Positions 1 to 9,189 of a stretch of 10,455 nucleotides of DNA are shown in pieces (the stretch's first letter is position 1; the number at the start of each line of letters is the position of its first letter). The stretch covers positions 1 to 10,455 of the forward strand of contig JAISCH010000088.1 of NCBI GenBank assembly GCA_031265725.1. Reading direction: 5' to 3'. This DNA is from Propionibacteriaceae bacterium (GTDB lineage: Bacteria > Actinomycetota > Actinomycetes > Propionibacteriales > Propionibacteriaceae). A model generated the notes under the pieces. It was not told the DNA's origin and searched no databases. It saw nothing but the letters and a program-made list of their open reading frames with translations. The translations under genes and the position numbers were made by a program.

Positions 1-2038
<2,038 letters not shown>

Positions 2039-2046
2039 CCCAAAAT

Positions 2047-2061
2047 CAGTTTCCCAAACTG
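2047..2061. repeat. Small perfect inverted repeat upstream of ligA
   Basis: CAGTTT, CCC, AAACTG form six-base arms around a three-base centre. The repeat lies in the divergent gap, about 20 bp upstream of the ligA start and about 36 bp upstream of the proposed sigma promoter. It could be an operator or a chance palindrome. It has no counterpart upstream of the duplicated membrane-protein gene at 3855. Confidence 0.25.
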
Positions 2062-2096
2062 CCACGAAATGCCCATCCCCAAGCGTAGGTAGGTCG

Positions 2097-2125
2097 TGAA
2101 CGACTTCGCAGCCGTGCAAGATAGA
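2097..2125 (+). promoter_or_regulatory. Proposed ECF promoter of the sigma operon
   Basis: TGAAC (2097-2101) and GATAGA (2120-2125) are separated by 18 bases. The same two boxes with the same spacing recur at 3803-3831, upstream of the duplicated membrane-protein gene. A TGAAC-like -35 box fits ECF promoters, whose -35 element is often GGAAC-like. Placing transcription start about six bases after GATAGA puts it near the ATG at 2129, so the sigma mRNA may be leaderless. The conservation at both loci suggests the sigma factor drives both, including itself. This is inference from two copies. Confidence 0.5.
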
Positions 2126-2128
2126 CCC

Positions 2129-2626
2129 ATGATCGAGCCGATCCGGACAACAGCCGCGCATACGCTGAGCTTCGAGGAATTCGTGTTGAACAACTCGATA
2201 GCCCTGCAAGACTTCGCGTTCCTGGTGATCGGCAACCGGGAAGACGCACTCGACGCTGTTCAAGACGCGCTGATCGGGGCGTTCAAGCATTGGCACTCGA
2301 TGAGCCACAACCCTGGCGCATACGTGCGGAGGTCGATCGTCAACGCCAATATCACCGCCTGGCGCAAACGCCGCAAAGAGACGCCGACGGCTGATTTCAC
2401 CTGGTCGCAGAGCCAGGCCGACGCTCCCGGCGTGGAAACGATGTGGGTGCGGCGAATCTGCGGCCAGCTTCCACGGAAACAAAGGGCAGCCATCGTGATG
2501 CGCTGCTACGAGGACATGTCCTTCGCCGACATCGGGACCGCACTGGGCTGCTCAGCGGCCTCCGCCCGGTCGCTGTATCAGCGCGGAGTGACAAAACTGC
2601 GCACAATCATGAACGGAGAGAAATGA
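2129..2626 (+). CDS. ECF RNA polymerase sigma factor, SigE family
   Basis: This encodes a 165-residue extracytoplasmic-function sigma factor that would direct RNA polymerase to a small stress or envelope regulon. Region 2 covers about residues 15-80 (FEEFVLNNSIALQDF, then DALDAVQDALIGAFKHW and YVRRSIVN). Region 4 covers about 112-160 (LPRKQRAAIVMRCYEDMSF, then the helix-turn-helix GCSAASARSLYQRG). The overall pattern is that of the actinobacterial SigE-type family. A longer form beginning at GTG 2096 adds eleven residues, but those codons coincide with the element conserved at 3802-3834, and every difference between the copies there is non-synonymous, so I prefer ATG 2129. Its TGA overlaps the ATG of the next gene (ATGA), implying translational coupling to its probable anti-sigma factor. 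Confidence 0.85.
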   Translation: MIEPIRTTAAHTLSFEEFVLNNSIALQDFAFLVIGNREDALDAVQDALIGAFKHWHSMSHNPGAYVRRSIVNANITAWRKRRKETPTADFTWSQSQADAPGVETMWVRRICGQLPRKQRAAIVMRCYEDMSFADIGTALGCSAASARSLYQRGVTKLRTIMNGEK

Positions 2627-3636
2627 ACACTGATTTTGAGGACCATGAGCTGAACGAAGCGCTCAAAGCACACTTCAGCGCGGCGGTGGAAGAACAGCCC
2701 GCCCAGCCGATCTTCGCTTCCACTATCAAAGCTGGCCAGCGGAAAATGGGTCGACGGCAGTGGGTGGTCGGCGGCGCGACCGTGCTGGCCGCCGGCATTG
2801 TGACCACCTTGCTGACGATGACGTTCGTCCCGTCCAGCGCGCTTGTCGGCGTGCCAGAGCCGTTGGCCCCGGCTCCGAGTCCAAGCGAGGAAGAGGATCA
2901 GACCCGAACTGTGGTTATCGGCCAGTCAGGACAACCGGCAGATGGCGAGTATTACACCGACCCCGAAACGGGGGAACAGTATTACTACATCGTGGACCCT
3001 GAGACCGGGGAAATCATCAAAGTAATTGTGCCTGATCCAGATTCACCACAAGTGGCTCGCCAGGACCCCGAGACCGGGCAAATCACTCTGATACCGGCTG
3101 TACCAGGCTCAAACCTGCCCGCCCCACCCAAGGACGCGCCCGAGATCGGCGCGTGGACGCCAGGACCGGATTGGAAGACCTACAACTTGAAGACATTCGG
3201 GATCAGTGTGCAACTGCCGAAAAATATGGTGGCCTTCCTGGACAAAGAATTCGACAACGGCTACCGGCTGGACACTAAGGCGACCCGGGCCGGGAAAGAC
3301 ATGAAAGAAATCCTGGTCTGGCCAGAATCATTGGCTGCTGGAAATGGCTCTGAGCCGCCTTACGACCTGGGCAAAGTGCCCGGACTGATGGATGCCAAGG
3401 GCCGCCAGGTTCATATCGGCTATTTCGACAATTCGAATTCAGAAGAGGACTGGGCGGAATTCCTGCTGATGGTGCCCGACGACAGCCAACCAGGCAGTTA
3501 CGACGCCCTGCTCGACTTCGGCAAAGGCAAGGTCTACTTCGGCAGCGACGACAACTGGATGCCGCTCACCAAGAAGGACCAGAAAGACCGCGAACTGATA
3601 GTCGCCATCCTGGCCAGCGTAAAAGTAATCGACTAG
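2623..3636 (+). CDS. Single-pass membrane protein, probable anti-sigma factor/sensor (copy 1)
   Basis: This 337-residue protein has a polar N-terminus (1-46), one membrane segment (about 47-69, WVVGGATVLAAGIVTTLL), a Pro/Ser/Glu-rich linker (about 75-95), a stretch with three DPETG motifs (113-117, 125-129, 148-152) and a C-terminal domain from about 184 to the end (WKTYNLKTFGISVQLPKN onward). It contains no cysteine. The start ATG overlaps the sigma stop codon. Overlap with an ECF sigma gene and a cytoplasm-membrane-exterior layout argue for an anti-sigma factor holding the sigma factor through its N-terminus and sensing with its exterior domain; I recognise no named anti-sigma domain, so this role is inferred. 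A longer upstream reading frame exists but lies inside the sigma gene. A repeat element follows six bases after the stop. Confidence 0.75.
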   Translation: MNTDFEDHELNEALKAHFSAAVEEQPAQPIFASTIKAGQRKMGRRQWVVGGATVLAAGIVTTLLTMTFVPSSALVGVPEPLAPAPSPSEEEDQTRTVVIGQSGQPADGEYYTDPETGEQYYYIVDPETGEIIKVIVPDPDSPQVARQDPETGQITLIPAVPGSNLPAPPKDAPEIGAWTPGPDWKTYNLKTFGISVQLPKNMVAFLDKEFDNGYRLDTKATRAGKDMKEILVWPESLAAGNGSEPPYDLGKVPGLMDAKGRQVHIGYFDNSNSEEDWAEFLLMVPDDSQPGSYDALLDFGKGKVYFGSDDNWMPLTKKDQKDRELIVAILASVKVID

Positions 3637-3640
3637 TTAA

Positions 3641-3763
3641 GCCCCAAAAAGTGTCCTCCCTACGCCTACGCTCCGGTCCGGTACTTTTTGGGGACCCCGA
3701 CATATTTACATTGAAGGGGGACGTCCCCCTTCAACCCCCGCGCTCACTGCGTTCGCCACAACG
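3641..3763 (-). repeat. Dispersed hairpin repeat, copy A (inverted relative to the other copies)
   Basis: Read on the minus strand, this follows the same order as the copies at 7064-7217 and 9290-9561: a GTGGCGAAC-type GC-rich block, GCGGGGGTT, a perfect hairpin, GGGGTCCCC, AAAAAGTACCGGACCGGAGCG and AGGGAGGACACTTTTTGGGGC. It contains a perfect 24-bp palindrome at 3711-3734 (half-site TTGAAGGGGGAC) and an 11-base inverted repeat CCCCAAAAAGT / ACTTTTTGGGG at 3642-3652 and 3683-3693. It separates the two membrane-protein genes and could act as a transcription or mRNA-stability barrier between them. No coding frame in it is credible. Confidence 0.88.
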
Positions 3764-3801
3764 TTTCTTTCTTCCGCACTGATCCATGCGTAGGATGAGT
3801 C

Positions 3802-3858
3802 ATGAACTACTTCGCAGGCGGGCGAGATAGACCCCTAGCGTCAGGGGGAGAAGAATGA
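3802..3858 (+). pseudogene. Possible remnant of a deleted sigma gene (18-codon frame)
   Basis: An 18-codon frame, MNYFAGGRDRPLASGGEE, starts where GTG 2096 lies in the intact copy and ends with TGA overlapping the next ATG (ATGA), exactly as the sigma gene does. Its first eleven codons align with 2096-2128, and its last codons (GGA GAA GAA TGA) resemble the sigma gene's end (GGA GAG AAA TGA). This fits a duplicated sigma/anti-sigma operon that lost almost all of the sigma gene. It may have no function as a peptide: the differences from the intact copy all change the amino acid, which points to conservation as promoter DNA. Confidence 0.4.
3803..3831 (+). promoter_or_regulatory. Duplicate of the sigma-operon promoter
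   Basis: TGAAC (3803-3807), 18 bases, then GATAGA (3826-3831), repeating the arrangement at 2097-2125. The bases between are largely conserved (CTTCGCAG is shared), and similarity runs from about 3781 to 3834. This suggests the second membrane-protein gene belongs to the regulon of the neighbouring sigma factor. Transcription from here would leave a leader of about 20 bases carrying the ribosome binding site GGGGGAG (3844-3850) ahead of ATG 3855. Confidence 0.5.
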
Positions 3859-4868
3859 ACAGCGATTTTTCCGAGAACGAACTGGACGAGACCCTCAAAG
3901 TGCAGTTCAGCGCGGCGGTGGACGGGCAGCCCGTTCAGCCGATCCTCGCGGACGCAGTCAAAGTCAGCCAGCGTAAATCGAGTCGGCAGAAGTGGGTGAT
4001 CGGTGGCGCGACCGTGCTGGTCGCTGGCATTGTGACCACCTTGCTGACGATGACATTAGTCCCATCCAGCGCGCCGCAGCCGATGGCCCCGGCTCCGTCC
4101 GCTAGCGGGGATGAGGGCCAGACTGAGACCGAGACAGTATTTGTCGGCTCTCTCGGCCATTGCGCGGAGCCGAACTCCGGCGAGTATTACACCGATCCTG
4201 AAACGGGGGCACATTATTTCTGCGTCATGGACCCCGCCACCGGGGAAACCACCATCTTTATAGTGCCTGATCACGATTCATCACAAGTGGCTCGCTTCGA
4301 CTACGAGACCGGACAATTCATCCTGTTACCGGTTGCACCAGGCTCAAACCTGCCCGCCCCACCCGAGGACGCGCCCAAGATCGGTGCGACGACACCGGAT
4401 TCGAGTTGGAAGACCTACGACTTGTTGCCCTTCGGGATCAGTGTGCAACTGCCCAAGAACATGAAGGCCTTCAAGGACACGGACTTCTACCGGCTGGACA
4501 CCAAGGCGATCCGGTCCGATGAGGATATGCGCGGGATTATGGTCTTGTCGGAGTTTCTGGCCGTCGAGAATGGCCCCGTTCCGCCATACGATCTGGGCAG
4601 CGTGCCTGGGCTGAAAGACGCCAAGGGCCGACAGGTTCATATCGGCTATTTCGACAATTCGGATTCGACAGAAGACTGGGCGGAATTCATGCTGATAGTG
4701 CCCGACGAAAGCCAACCAGGCGGCTACGACGCCGTGCTCAGTTTCGGCAAAAGCTATGTCTACTTCGGCGGCAACGACCTCTGGGCACCGCTAACCAAGG
4801 ATGGCAAAAAAGACCGCGCCCTTATCGTCGCCATCCTGGCCAGCGTGCAAGTTTCAACCACAAAGTGA
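3855..4868 (+). CDS. Single-pass membrane protein, paralogue of the probable anti-sigma factor (copy 2)
   Basis: This protein is 337 residues, exactly as long as copy 1, and about two-thirds identical by eye. It shows the same plan: a polar N-terminus (1-46), a membrane segment (about 47-69), a Pro/Ser/acidic linker, a repeat-like stretch, and a C-terminal domain from about 185. Only the first DPETG is intact (114-118); the others read DPATG (126-130) and DYETG (149-153). It has two cysteines, Cys103 and Cys123, flanking the first motif in the predicted exterior part, where copy 1 has none; they could form a disulfide. GGGGGAG lies five bases upstream of the ATG. It has no sigma gene of its own, so it may compete for the neighbouring one. 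It is convergent with the MetE-like gene; the 83-bp gap shows no clear terminator. Confidence 0.75.
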   Translation: MNSDFSENELDETLKVQFSAAVDGQPVQPILADAVKVSQRKSSRQKWVIGGATVLVAGIVTTLLTMTLVPSSAPQPMAPAPSASGDEGQTETETVFVGSLGHCAEPNSGEYYTDPETGAHYFCVMDPATGETTIFIVPDHDSSQVARFDYETGQFILLPVAPGSNLPAPPEDAPKIGATTPDSSWKTYDLLPFGISVQLPKNMKAFKDTDFYRLDTKAIRSDEDMRGIMVLSEFLAVENGPVPPYDLGSVPGLKDAKGRQVHIGYFDNSDSTEDWAEFMLIVPDESQPGGYDAVLSFGKSYVYFGGNDLWAPLTKDGKKDRALIVAILASVQVSTTK

Positions 4869-4951
4869 GCTAGCACGGTTGTCCGGCTCAGTCGATGCCG
4901 GGCGATGGCTCCAGGCAGATGAGTGCGGGACGTGGCACGTACCGTCTGAGA

Positions 4952-5944
4952 TCACTCAGCCAATTCAGCCGAGACTTGGGACGCCGCTCGGCCAAGCCTG
5001 CGGAACACCTCTTTGACCGACTGCGTGGGGAAACCTGCCAGTCCGCAGGCGGGAGTGAGGACTAGTCGTCCGGCCAAATCGTTGACAGCGATACGTTCGA
5101 CAACGCCGAGCACGCGCTGACGGAGTTGATCGACGCTGGGCAGGACGCTGGGATCGTTGGTGGGCAAACAACCCAGCCACAATTGCCTGCCTGCCTCGGC
5201 GGTTTGGGCCAATGCCTCGTAGTCGCCAGCGGAGAATTGGTCTTGATCTAGGCTCACTCCGTCGAAACCGGCCGGGCCGGTCATCGCGGCGACCGGAAGA
5301 CCGGGCGCGCAACAGTGGACGACGGCTTGCGCGCCCTCGTCATGTGCCACCTCGGTGAGCAGCGCCAGGGCGTCGCTGGCTTCGGGCAGGTCGATGGCCC
5401 GGTGCCGGAAAAAGCCGCCCGGAGTGGCGATAGCGCCAGCAAGCACCGCTGGCAACGACGGCTCGTCGATTTGCAGGACCAACTGCGCGCCGGGCAGCCG
5501 ACGTTTGACTTCGACCAGCAAATCCCGCACCCCAGCGGCCAATGCCTGCCCCAGGTCGCGCCTGGCCCCCGGATCGGCAAGCACTCGGACGGTGTGCTGG
5601 GCCATCGTGCTCGCGGCCAGCGTCCACGGCCCGGCGACCTGCGTCTTGCAGCGGCCCGAGAAGCCAGCGGCGGTTTCCTCAAGCTGGTCGAGGTCGTCGC
5701 GCAGGGTGACCCGCGCCCGTCTCAAGTCGATCCCAGCGGTGGGAGCGAGCCGCCACTGCCCCGCCTCGTACTGGGCGGGCAGCCCGGACGCCACACCTAA
5801 TCCGCGCCCGATCATCCCCGCCCAAGGCCCACGGGAGGGCAGTTCGGGCAGATAGGGAAATTCCAACTCGAAGGCCGTCCGCAATGCCTGGCCGAAATCA
5901 GTGCCCGGCAGCGATCCCAATCCGGTGTGCTCAATCATGGTCAC
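4952..5944 (-). CDS. Short MetE-like protein (cobalamin-independent methionine synthase C-terminal domain)
   Basis: This 330-residue protein corresponds to the catalytic C-terminal barrel of MetE, the zinc enzyme that transfers a methyl group to homocysteine. It lacks the N-terminal half, as does the mycobacterial protein Rv3015c. Visible features are [11 protein letters not shown] (100-110), the homocysteine-binding-type motif QIDEP (158-162), zinc ligands in VVHCCAPG (His210, Cys212) and LTPACGLA (Cys300). The position of the usual zinc-ligand glutamate appears to read LD (about 232-233). The substrate of these short proteins is uncertain, so methionine synthesis should not be assumed. GTG 5944 overlaps the mnmA TGA (GTGA), with GGAGG four bases upstream; ATG 5938, two codons later, is an equally good start. 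It is probably cotranscribed with mnmA. Confidence 0.88.
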   Translation of the reverse strand: MTMIEHTGLGSLPGTDFGQALRTAFELEFPYLPELPSRGPWAGMIGRGLGVASGLPAQYEAGQWRLAPTAGIDLRRARVTLRDDLDQLEETAAGFSGRCKTQVAGPWTLAASTMAQHTVRVLADPGARRDLGQALAAGVRDLLVEVKRRLPGAQLVLQIDEPSLPAVLAGAIATPGGFFRHRAIDLPEASDALALLTEVAHDEGAQAVVHCCAPGLPVAAMTGPAGFDGVSLDQDQFSAGDYEALAQTAEAGRQLWLGCLPTNDPSVLPSVDQLRQRVLGVVERIAVNDLAGRLVLTPACGLAGFPTQSVKEVFRRLGRAASQVSAELAE

Positions 5945-7032
5945 TGACCCTCCTCGGGCCCGAATGTGGCCGCTATCGTGGCTGAGCCGACCACCCGATC
6001 TCGGTCGTAACAGACTACCGACTGTCCCGGCGCGATACCGAAGGCGGGTTGGGCCAAGCTGACTCGCAATTCGCCAGCGCGTAATTCGAATTCAGCCGCT
6101 GCCGGTACCGAATGCGCCCGCCATTGCGCCAGTCCATGCCAAGGTCCGGTGACCTCGCCCTCAGTCCAAGTGGGTCGGATCCCAGTCATGCCGACGACCG
6201 CGAGCCGCTGCTGCGGGCCGACCACTACTTCGTTCCTGGCAACATCGACCTTGAGCACGTAGCGCGGGCGTCCATCGGCGGCGGGAACGCTCAACCGCAG
6301 GCCGTGGCGCTGGCCGACGGTGAATTGGTACGCCCCGGAATGCGCTCCGACCACCTCGCCACGCTCGTCCACGATGTCTCCCGGCCGGGTGCCGAAACGC
6401 TCGCGCAGATAGCCGGAAGTGTCCCCACTAGGGATGAAGCAGATGTCATGCGAATCGGGCTTCTTGGCCAGATACAGCCCGCGCGCGGCGGCCTCGGCGC
6501 GGACCTCGGCCTTGGCGGTGACTGGCCCGAGCGGGAACAACGAGTGGGCAAGCTGTTGCTGATTCAGCACCCCGAGCACGTACGACTGGTCCTTGGCCGG
6601 CTCGGCTGAACGCAACAGCCGCACCCCGGCAGCAGTCCGCTGCAATACCGCGTAGTGGCCGGTCGCCACCGCGTCGAAGCCGAGCGCCCGTCCGCGTTCC
6701 AAGACAGCCGCGAATTTGATCCGCTCATTGCAACGCAAGCAGGGATTGGGGGTATGGCCGAGCGCGTACTCGGCCAGGAAGTCGTCGACCACATCCGCTT
6801 TGAACTCATCGGCCAAATCCCAGACATAGAACGGGATGCCGAGCACGTCAGCAGCCCGGCGAGCGTCGTGCGAGTCCTCCAACGAGCAGCACCCCCTGGC
6901 CCCGCTGCGGTAAGTCTCCGGATTCTTCGACAGCGCCAGATGCACCCCGGTCACCTCATGCCCGTCATCCACCAACCGGGCAGCGGCAACCGCAGAATCC
7001 ACTCCGCCAGACAGCGCCGCCAAGATTTTCAC
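5941..7032 (-). CDS. mnmA: tRNA-specific 2-thiouridylase MnmA
   Basis: MnmA adenylates and thiolates uridine 34 of tRNA-Lys, -Glu and -Gln using persulfide sulfur, in the cytoplasm. The 363-residue protein has the PP-loop SGGVDS (8-13), [13 protein letters not shown] with the first catalytic cysteine (Cys98), TGHYA (125-129), and [11 protein letters not shown] with the second catalytic cysteine (Cys198). It is then full-length through the C-terminal barrel. I chose GTG 7032 because the protein then begins [13 protein letters not shown], as in relatives; a longer frame to 7113 reads into the repeat and is not credible. AAGGTAG lies ten bases upstream. Only about 30 bp separate the start from the repeat, so if the gene was once cotranscribed with the cysteine desulfurase, it now needs a promoter within or near the repeat. 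Confidence 0.96.
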   Translation of the reverse strand: MKILAALSGGVDSAVAAARLVDDGHEVTGVHLALSKNPETYRSGARGCCSLEDSHDARRAADVLGIPFYVWDLADEFKADVVDDFLAEYALGHTPNPCLRCNERIKFAAVLERGRALGFDAVATGHYAVLQRTAAGVRLLRSAEPAKDQSYVLGVLNQQQLAHSLFPLGPVTAKAEVRAEAAARGLYLAKKPDSHDICFIPSGDTSGYLRERFGTRPGDIVDERGEVVGAHSGAYQFTVGQRHGLRLSVPAADGRPRYVLKVDVARNEVVVGPQQRLAVVGMTGIRPTWTEGEVTGPWHGLAQWRAHSVPAAAEFELRAGELRVSLAQPAFGIAPGQSVVCYDRDRVVGSATIAATFGPEEGQ

Positions 7033-7063
7033 AACCAGAAGACTACCTTGGTCCAGTTCTAAC

Positions 7064-7217
7064 GCAGCGTAGGGAGGACACTTTGGCGAGCAAAGCGAGC
7101 GCGGGGGTTTCAAGGGGGTCGTCCCCCTTGAATGTCAATTGTTGGGATCCCCGAAAAGTACCGGACCGGAGCGTAGCGAAGGGAGGACACTTTTTGGGGC
7201 AAGGAGGACACTGGCGA
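7064..7217 (+). repeat. Dispersed hairpin repeat, copy B plus the start of a broken unit
   Basis: One full unit runs GGACACTTTGGCGAGC, GCGCGGGGG, a ten-base-arm hairpin (TTCAAGGGGG at 7109-7118, CCCCCTTGAA at 7123-7132, loop TCGT), GGGATCCCC, AAAAGTACCGGACCGGAGCG and GGGAGGACACTTTTTGGGGC. The end pair CCCCGAAAAGT (7149-7159) / ACTTTTTGGGG (7189-7199) has one mismatch. A second unit begins at about 7203 (GGAGGACACTGGCGA) and stops at about 7217, where AT-rich DNA begins. The repeat lies immediately upstream of mnmA. Confidence 0.9.
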
Positions 7218-7300
7218 AATTGTATTCACTCACCTTGATTATTCAGGAACTGTTCCTTACTTACGATTTCAAATATGGAGCGGACACATCAAAACAGCCA

Positions 7301-8512
7301 CTATTTTTTAAGGGGATTTTCTGTTGCTATTTTACAGAAAACTTCAATAAACTTCTCCGATTCTTCCAGATTCGGAGAATGGGCAGAATTAGAAAATGCA
7401 ATAAACTCTTTATAGGGAGCCTCTAAAATATCCAGATATTTTTCTGCAAGAATCCTTGAAACCTGATAATCATAGTCTCCTTGAACGATATAAAATGGGA
7501 TTTCAAACTTCGCTGATGACGTAAAAAGATCATCTTCCAGTATAATAGGGAATAGTTGTACCATAGAAAAATCAGCACCAAGAAACCAGTTTATTTTTTC
7601 GCTTAACGTATATCCCTTGAATCTGAATAAAGCCCTAAAAACCATCCCATTAAAAGTCATCCCTTCTGGAAGCCCTTGATGCAAATGCCCAACCCCGTAT
7701 TTTATCATGGCATCGGTTCTGCCCTTCACAAGATACTCCAAAGTTGGAAAATCATCAGCGTATGGGTCATATTTTTTAAGTCTTTCAATAACATCTTTAT
7801 CGCCGATGTCTTTTGCATGGCTTAACATATAATCATAGGCTAAACGTTCTGATTCCGTTTGATTTGTCACTTGACCAATGCCAATATATGCAAGATAATT
7901 TTCAGGATATTTTTCTATGGTTTTAACGCCAAGATAGGAACCCCAGGAATGCCCCAAAAGATATATTTTTTCCTGATTGAATCGCGATTTGAGGTATTCT
8001 GTAACCTCATGCGTATCTTCCACCATTTGCGCTACTGTCATTGTCGCGGAATCTGCTGATTTAGAGTATGTCATTCCCGCACCGCGCTGATCCCAGTAAC
8101 AAACTGTAAAATATTTCTCAAGACGCTCGTTCGTTTTTTCTAGCTGTTCCAGATAGGAAATAAATTGAAGCATTGGCGTACCGGGTCCGCCGTGCAGGTA
8201 CAGTATTACCGGATTTTGGATATTCTCTCCGCGAATAAACATACCCTGCTTGATTCCATTAATATCAACCCATATTTTCTCGGAAACAGAGCCTTGAATA
8301 ACGTTTCCCTGCTCATTTTTCAGCGGCTCAAGCTTACCGGGGCTGTTTATCAAGATAATCACCACAACCGCAAAAATAACGCCAACTGCTGAAAACAGGG
8401 CTATTAACATCTTCTTTTTCCTCCTCTTATAGGACGCGTTTCGCACTTTGCTCTTTCCATTTTCACAGCCTAATAGTCCTTGCAGTTTCTTATTACGCAT
8501 TTTATTATCCAC
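7301..8512 (-). CDS. Membrane-anchored alpha/beta hydrolase, proline iminopeptidase-like
   Basis: The fold's signatures are all present (numbered from GTG 8512): oxyanion-hole motif HGGPG (107-111), WDQRGAG (140-146), nucleophile elbow GHSWGS with Ser189, a likely catalytic aspartate in GDYDYQ (Asp348) and histidine in SAHSPNLE (His378). HGGPG plus DQRG is typical of proline iminopeptidase-type (S33) enzymes, but the true substrate is unknown. A basic stretch (KRRKKK, 29-34) and a hydrophobic segment (about 35-56) indicate a membrane anchor or uncleaved signal with the enzyme outside. Start is ambiguous: GTG 8512 gives 403 residues, seven bases after the tetR stop; ATG 8410 gives 369 residues, has AGGAGG nine bases upstream, and begins just before the membrane segment. 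Codon use is that of a low-GC donor, probably a Bacillota species. Confidence 0.85.
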   Translation of the reverse strand: MDNKMRNKKLQGLLGCENGKSKVRNASYKRRKKKMLIALFSAVGVIFAVVVIILINSPGKLEPLKNEQGNVIQGSVSEKIWVDINGIKQGMFIRGENIQNPVILYLHGGPGTPMLQFISYLEQLEKTNERLEKYFTVCYWDQRGAGMTYSKSADSATMTVAQMVEDTHEVTEYLKSRFNQEKIYLLGHSWGSYLGVKTIEKYPENYLAYIGIGQVTNQTESERLAYDYMLSHAKDIGDKDVIERLKKYDPYADDFPTLEYLVKGRTDAMIKYGVGHLHQGLPEGMTFNGMVFRALFRFKGYTLSEKINWFLGADFSMVQLFPIILEDDLFTSSAKFEIPFYIVQGDYDYQVSRILAEKYLDILEAPYKEFIAFSNSAHSPNLEESEKFIEVFCKIATENPLKK

Positions 8513-8518
8513 ACTCTC

Positions 8519-9178
8519 TTATTCCTCCAAGAAGCCAATAACAGCCGTTGCTAATGTCTGAAACATTTCTGGAATATCCGTTGCCGATTCGGAATCGCGG
8601 CCATTGCCCTCTGCCGCATTGAATACCACGTTCTGTGCGATTCCATCTATAAAAATACTCACGAATTGGATGACAGAGTGGACAGGGATTTGAGATCTAA
8701 AAACACCTTTATCCATATTGCTCATGGCATATTCCACGATTTTGTTTTGCGCGTATTCAAGACTCTGCTTAAATTTCAATTTAGGAAATATTGCTGTCCT
8801 TTTTTTAAAATCAGAGGAATATAAAACCAGAAGTTCAAAAAATGTTTCGCCGACAACAGATTTCAACAACTCTGCGATATACTCCCCCATCGCTATGAAA
8901 CACGCCTCAAGAATACGTATTTCTTCTTGCTCTGAGTTTAATAGTGCGTCAATCTTTTGTTCCAACGAACTAGCGGTCGTATGCTTATTGATAAAATCCA
9001 CGTAGACTTCATCTAAATTCGCATAATACCGATAAATCACCCCCTGGCTGAACCCAGCCTTCTTAATAATGTCACGCATGGATATTAAATACAGAGGCTT
9101 TTCTTTCAACATTTCCCCCGTACAGTTGAGAATAAAATCTCTTTTGCCCACAAAGTATTCGTCCTTAACTTTAGGCAT
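8519..9178 (-). CDS. TetR/AcrR-family transcriptional regulator
   Basis: This 219-residue protein has an N-terminal helix-turn-helix at about residues 31-57 (ISMRDIIKKAGFSQGVIYRYY), including the family's G-x-I/L-Y-x-Y/H-Y/F core, and a divergent helical C-terminal ligand and dimerisation domain; its length is normal for the family. The start ATG 9178 has GAGGGG about six bases upstream. It is the first gene of an operon with the hydrolase, with six bases between them. Two closely similar palindromes at 9190-9220 and 9246-9274 frame its promoter, so it very probably represses itself and the hydrolase until a ligand binds. The ligand is unknown; it could be a substrate or product of the hydrolase. 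It is AT-rich, like the rest of the cassette. Confidence 0.93.
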   Translation of the reverse strand: MPKVKDEYFVGKRDFILNCTGEMLKEKPLYLISMRDIIKKAGFSQGVIYRYYANLDEVYVDFINKHTTASSLEQKIDALLNSEQEEIRILEACFIAMGEYIAELLKSVVGETFFELLVLYSSDFKKRTAIFPKLKFKQSLEYAQNKIVEYAMSNMDKGVFRSQIPVHSVIQFVSIFIDGIAQNVVFNAAEGNGRDSESATDIPEMFQTLATAVIGFLEE

Positions 9179-9189
9179 ATAAGTCCCCT

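Noticed and set aside
2443..2622. A 60-codon N-terminal extension of the first membrane protein
   Set aside because: It would lie entirely within the sigma gene in another frame. The ATG at 2623 overlaps the sigma stop, and the paralogue starts at the matching residue.
4869..4951. A bidirectional terminator between the convergent genes
   Set aside because: Only a five-base stem CTGAG/CTCAG near 4940-4960 is visible, with no T-run; too weak to call.
5315..5855. Plus-strand frames of about 160 codons opposite the MetE-like gene
   Set aside because: They show no motif and are antisense to a gene with conserved zinc-site residues.
7033..7113. A 27-residue extension of MnmA upstream of GTG 7032
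   Set aside because: It reads into the repeat element, and MnmA proteins begin immediately before the PP-loop as MKxLxAxSGGVDS.
7245..7257. A terminator for the hydrolase gene (AGGAAC T GTTCCT)
   Set aside because: A one-base centre cannot form a normal loop and no T-run follows, so it is at best a small palindrome.
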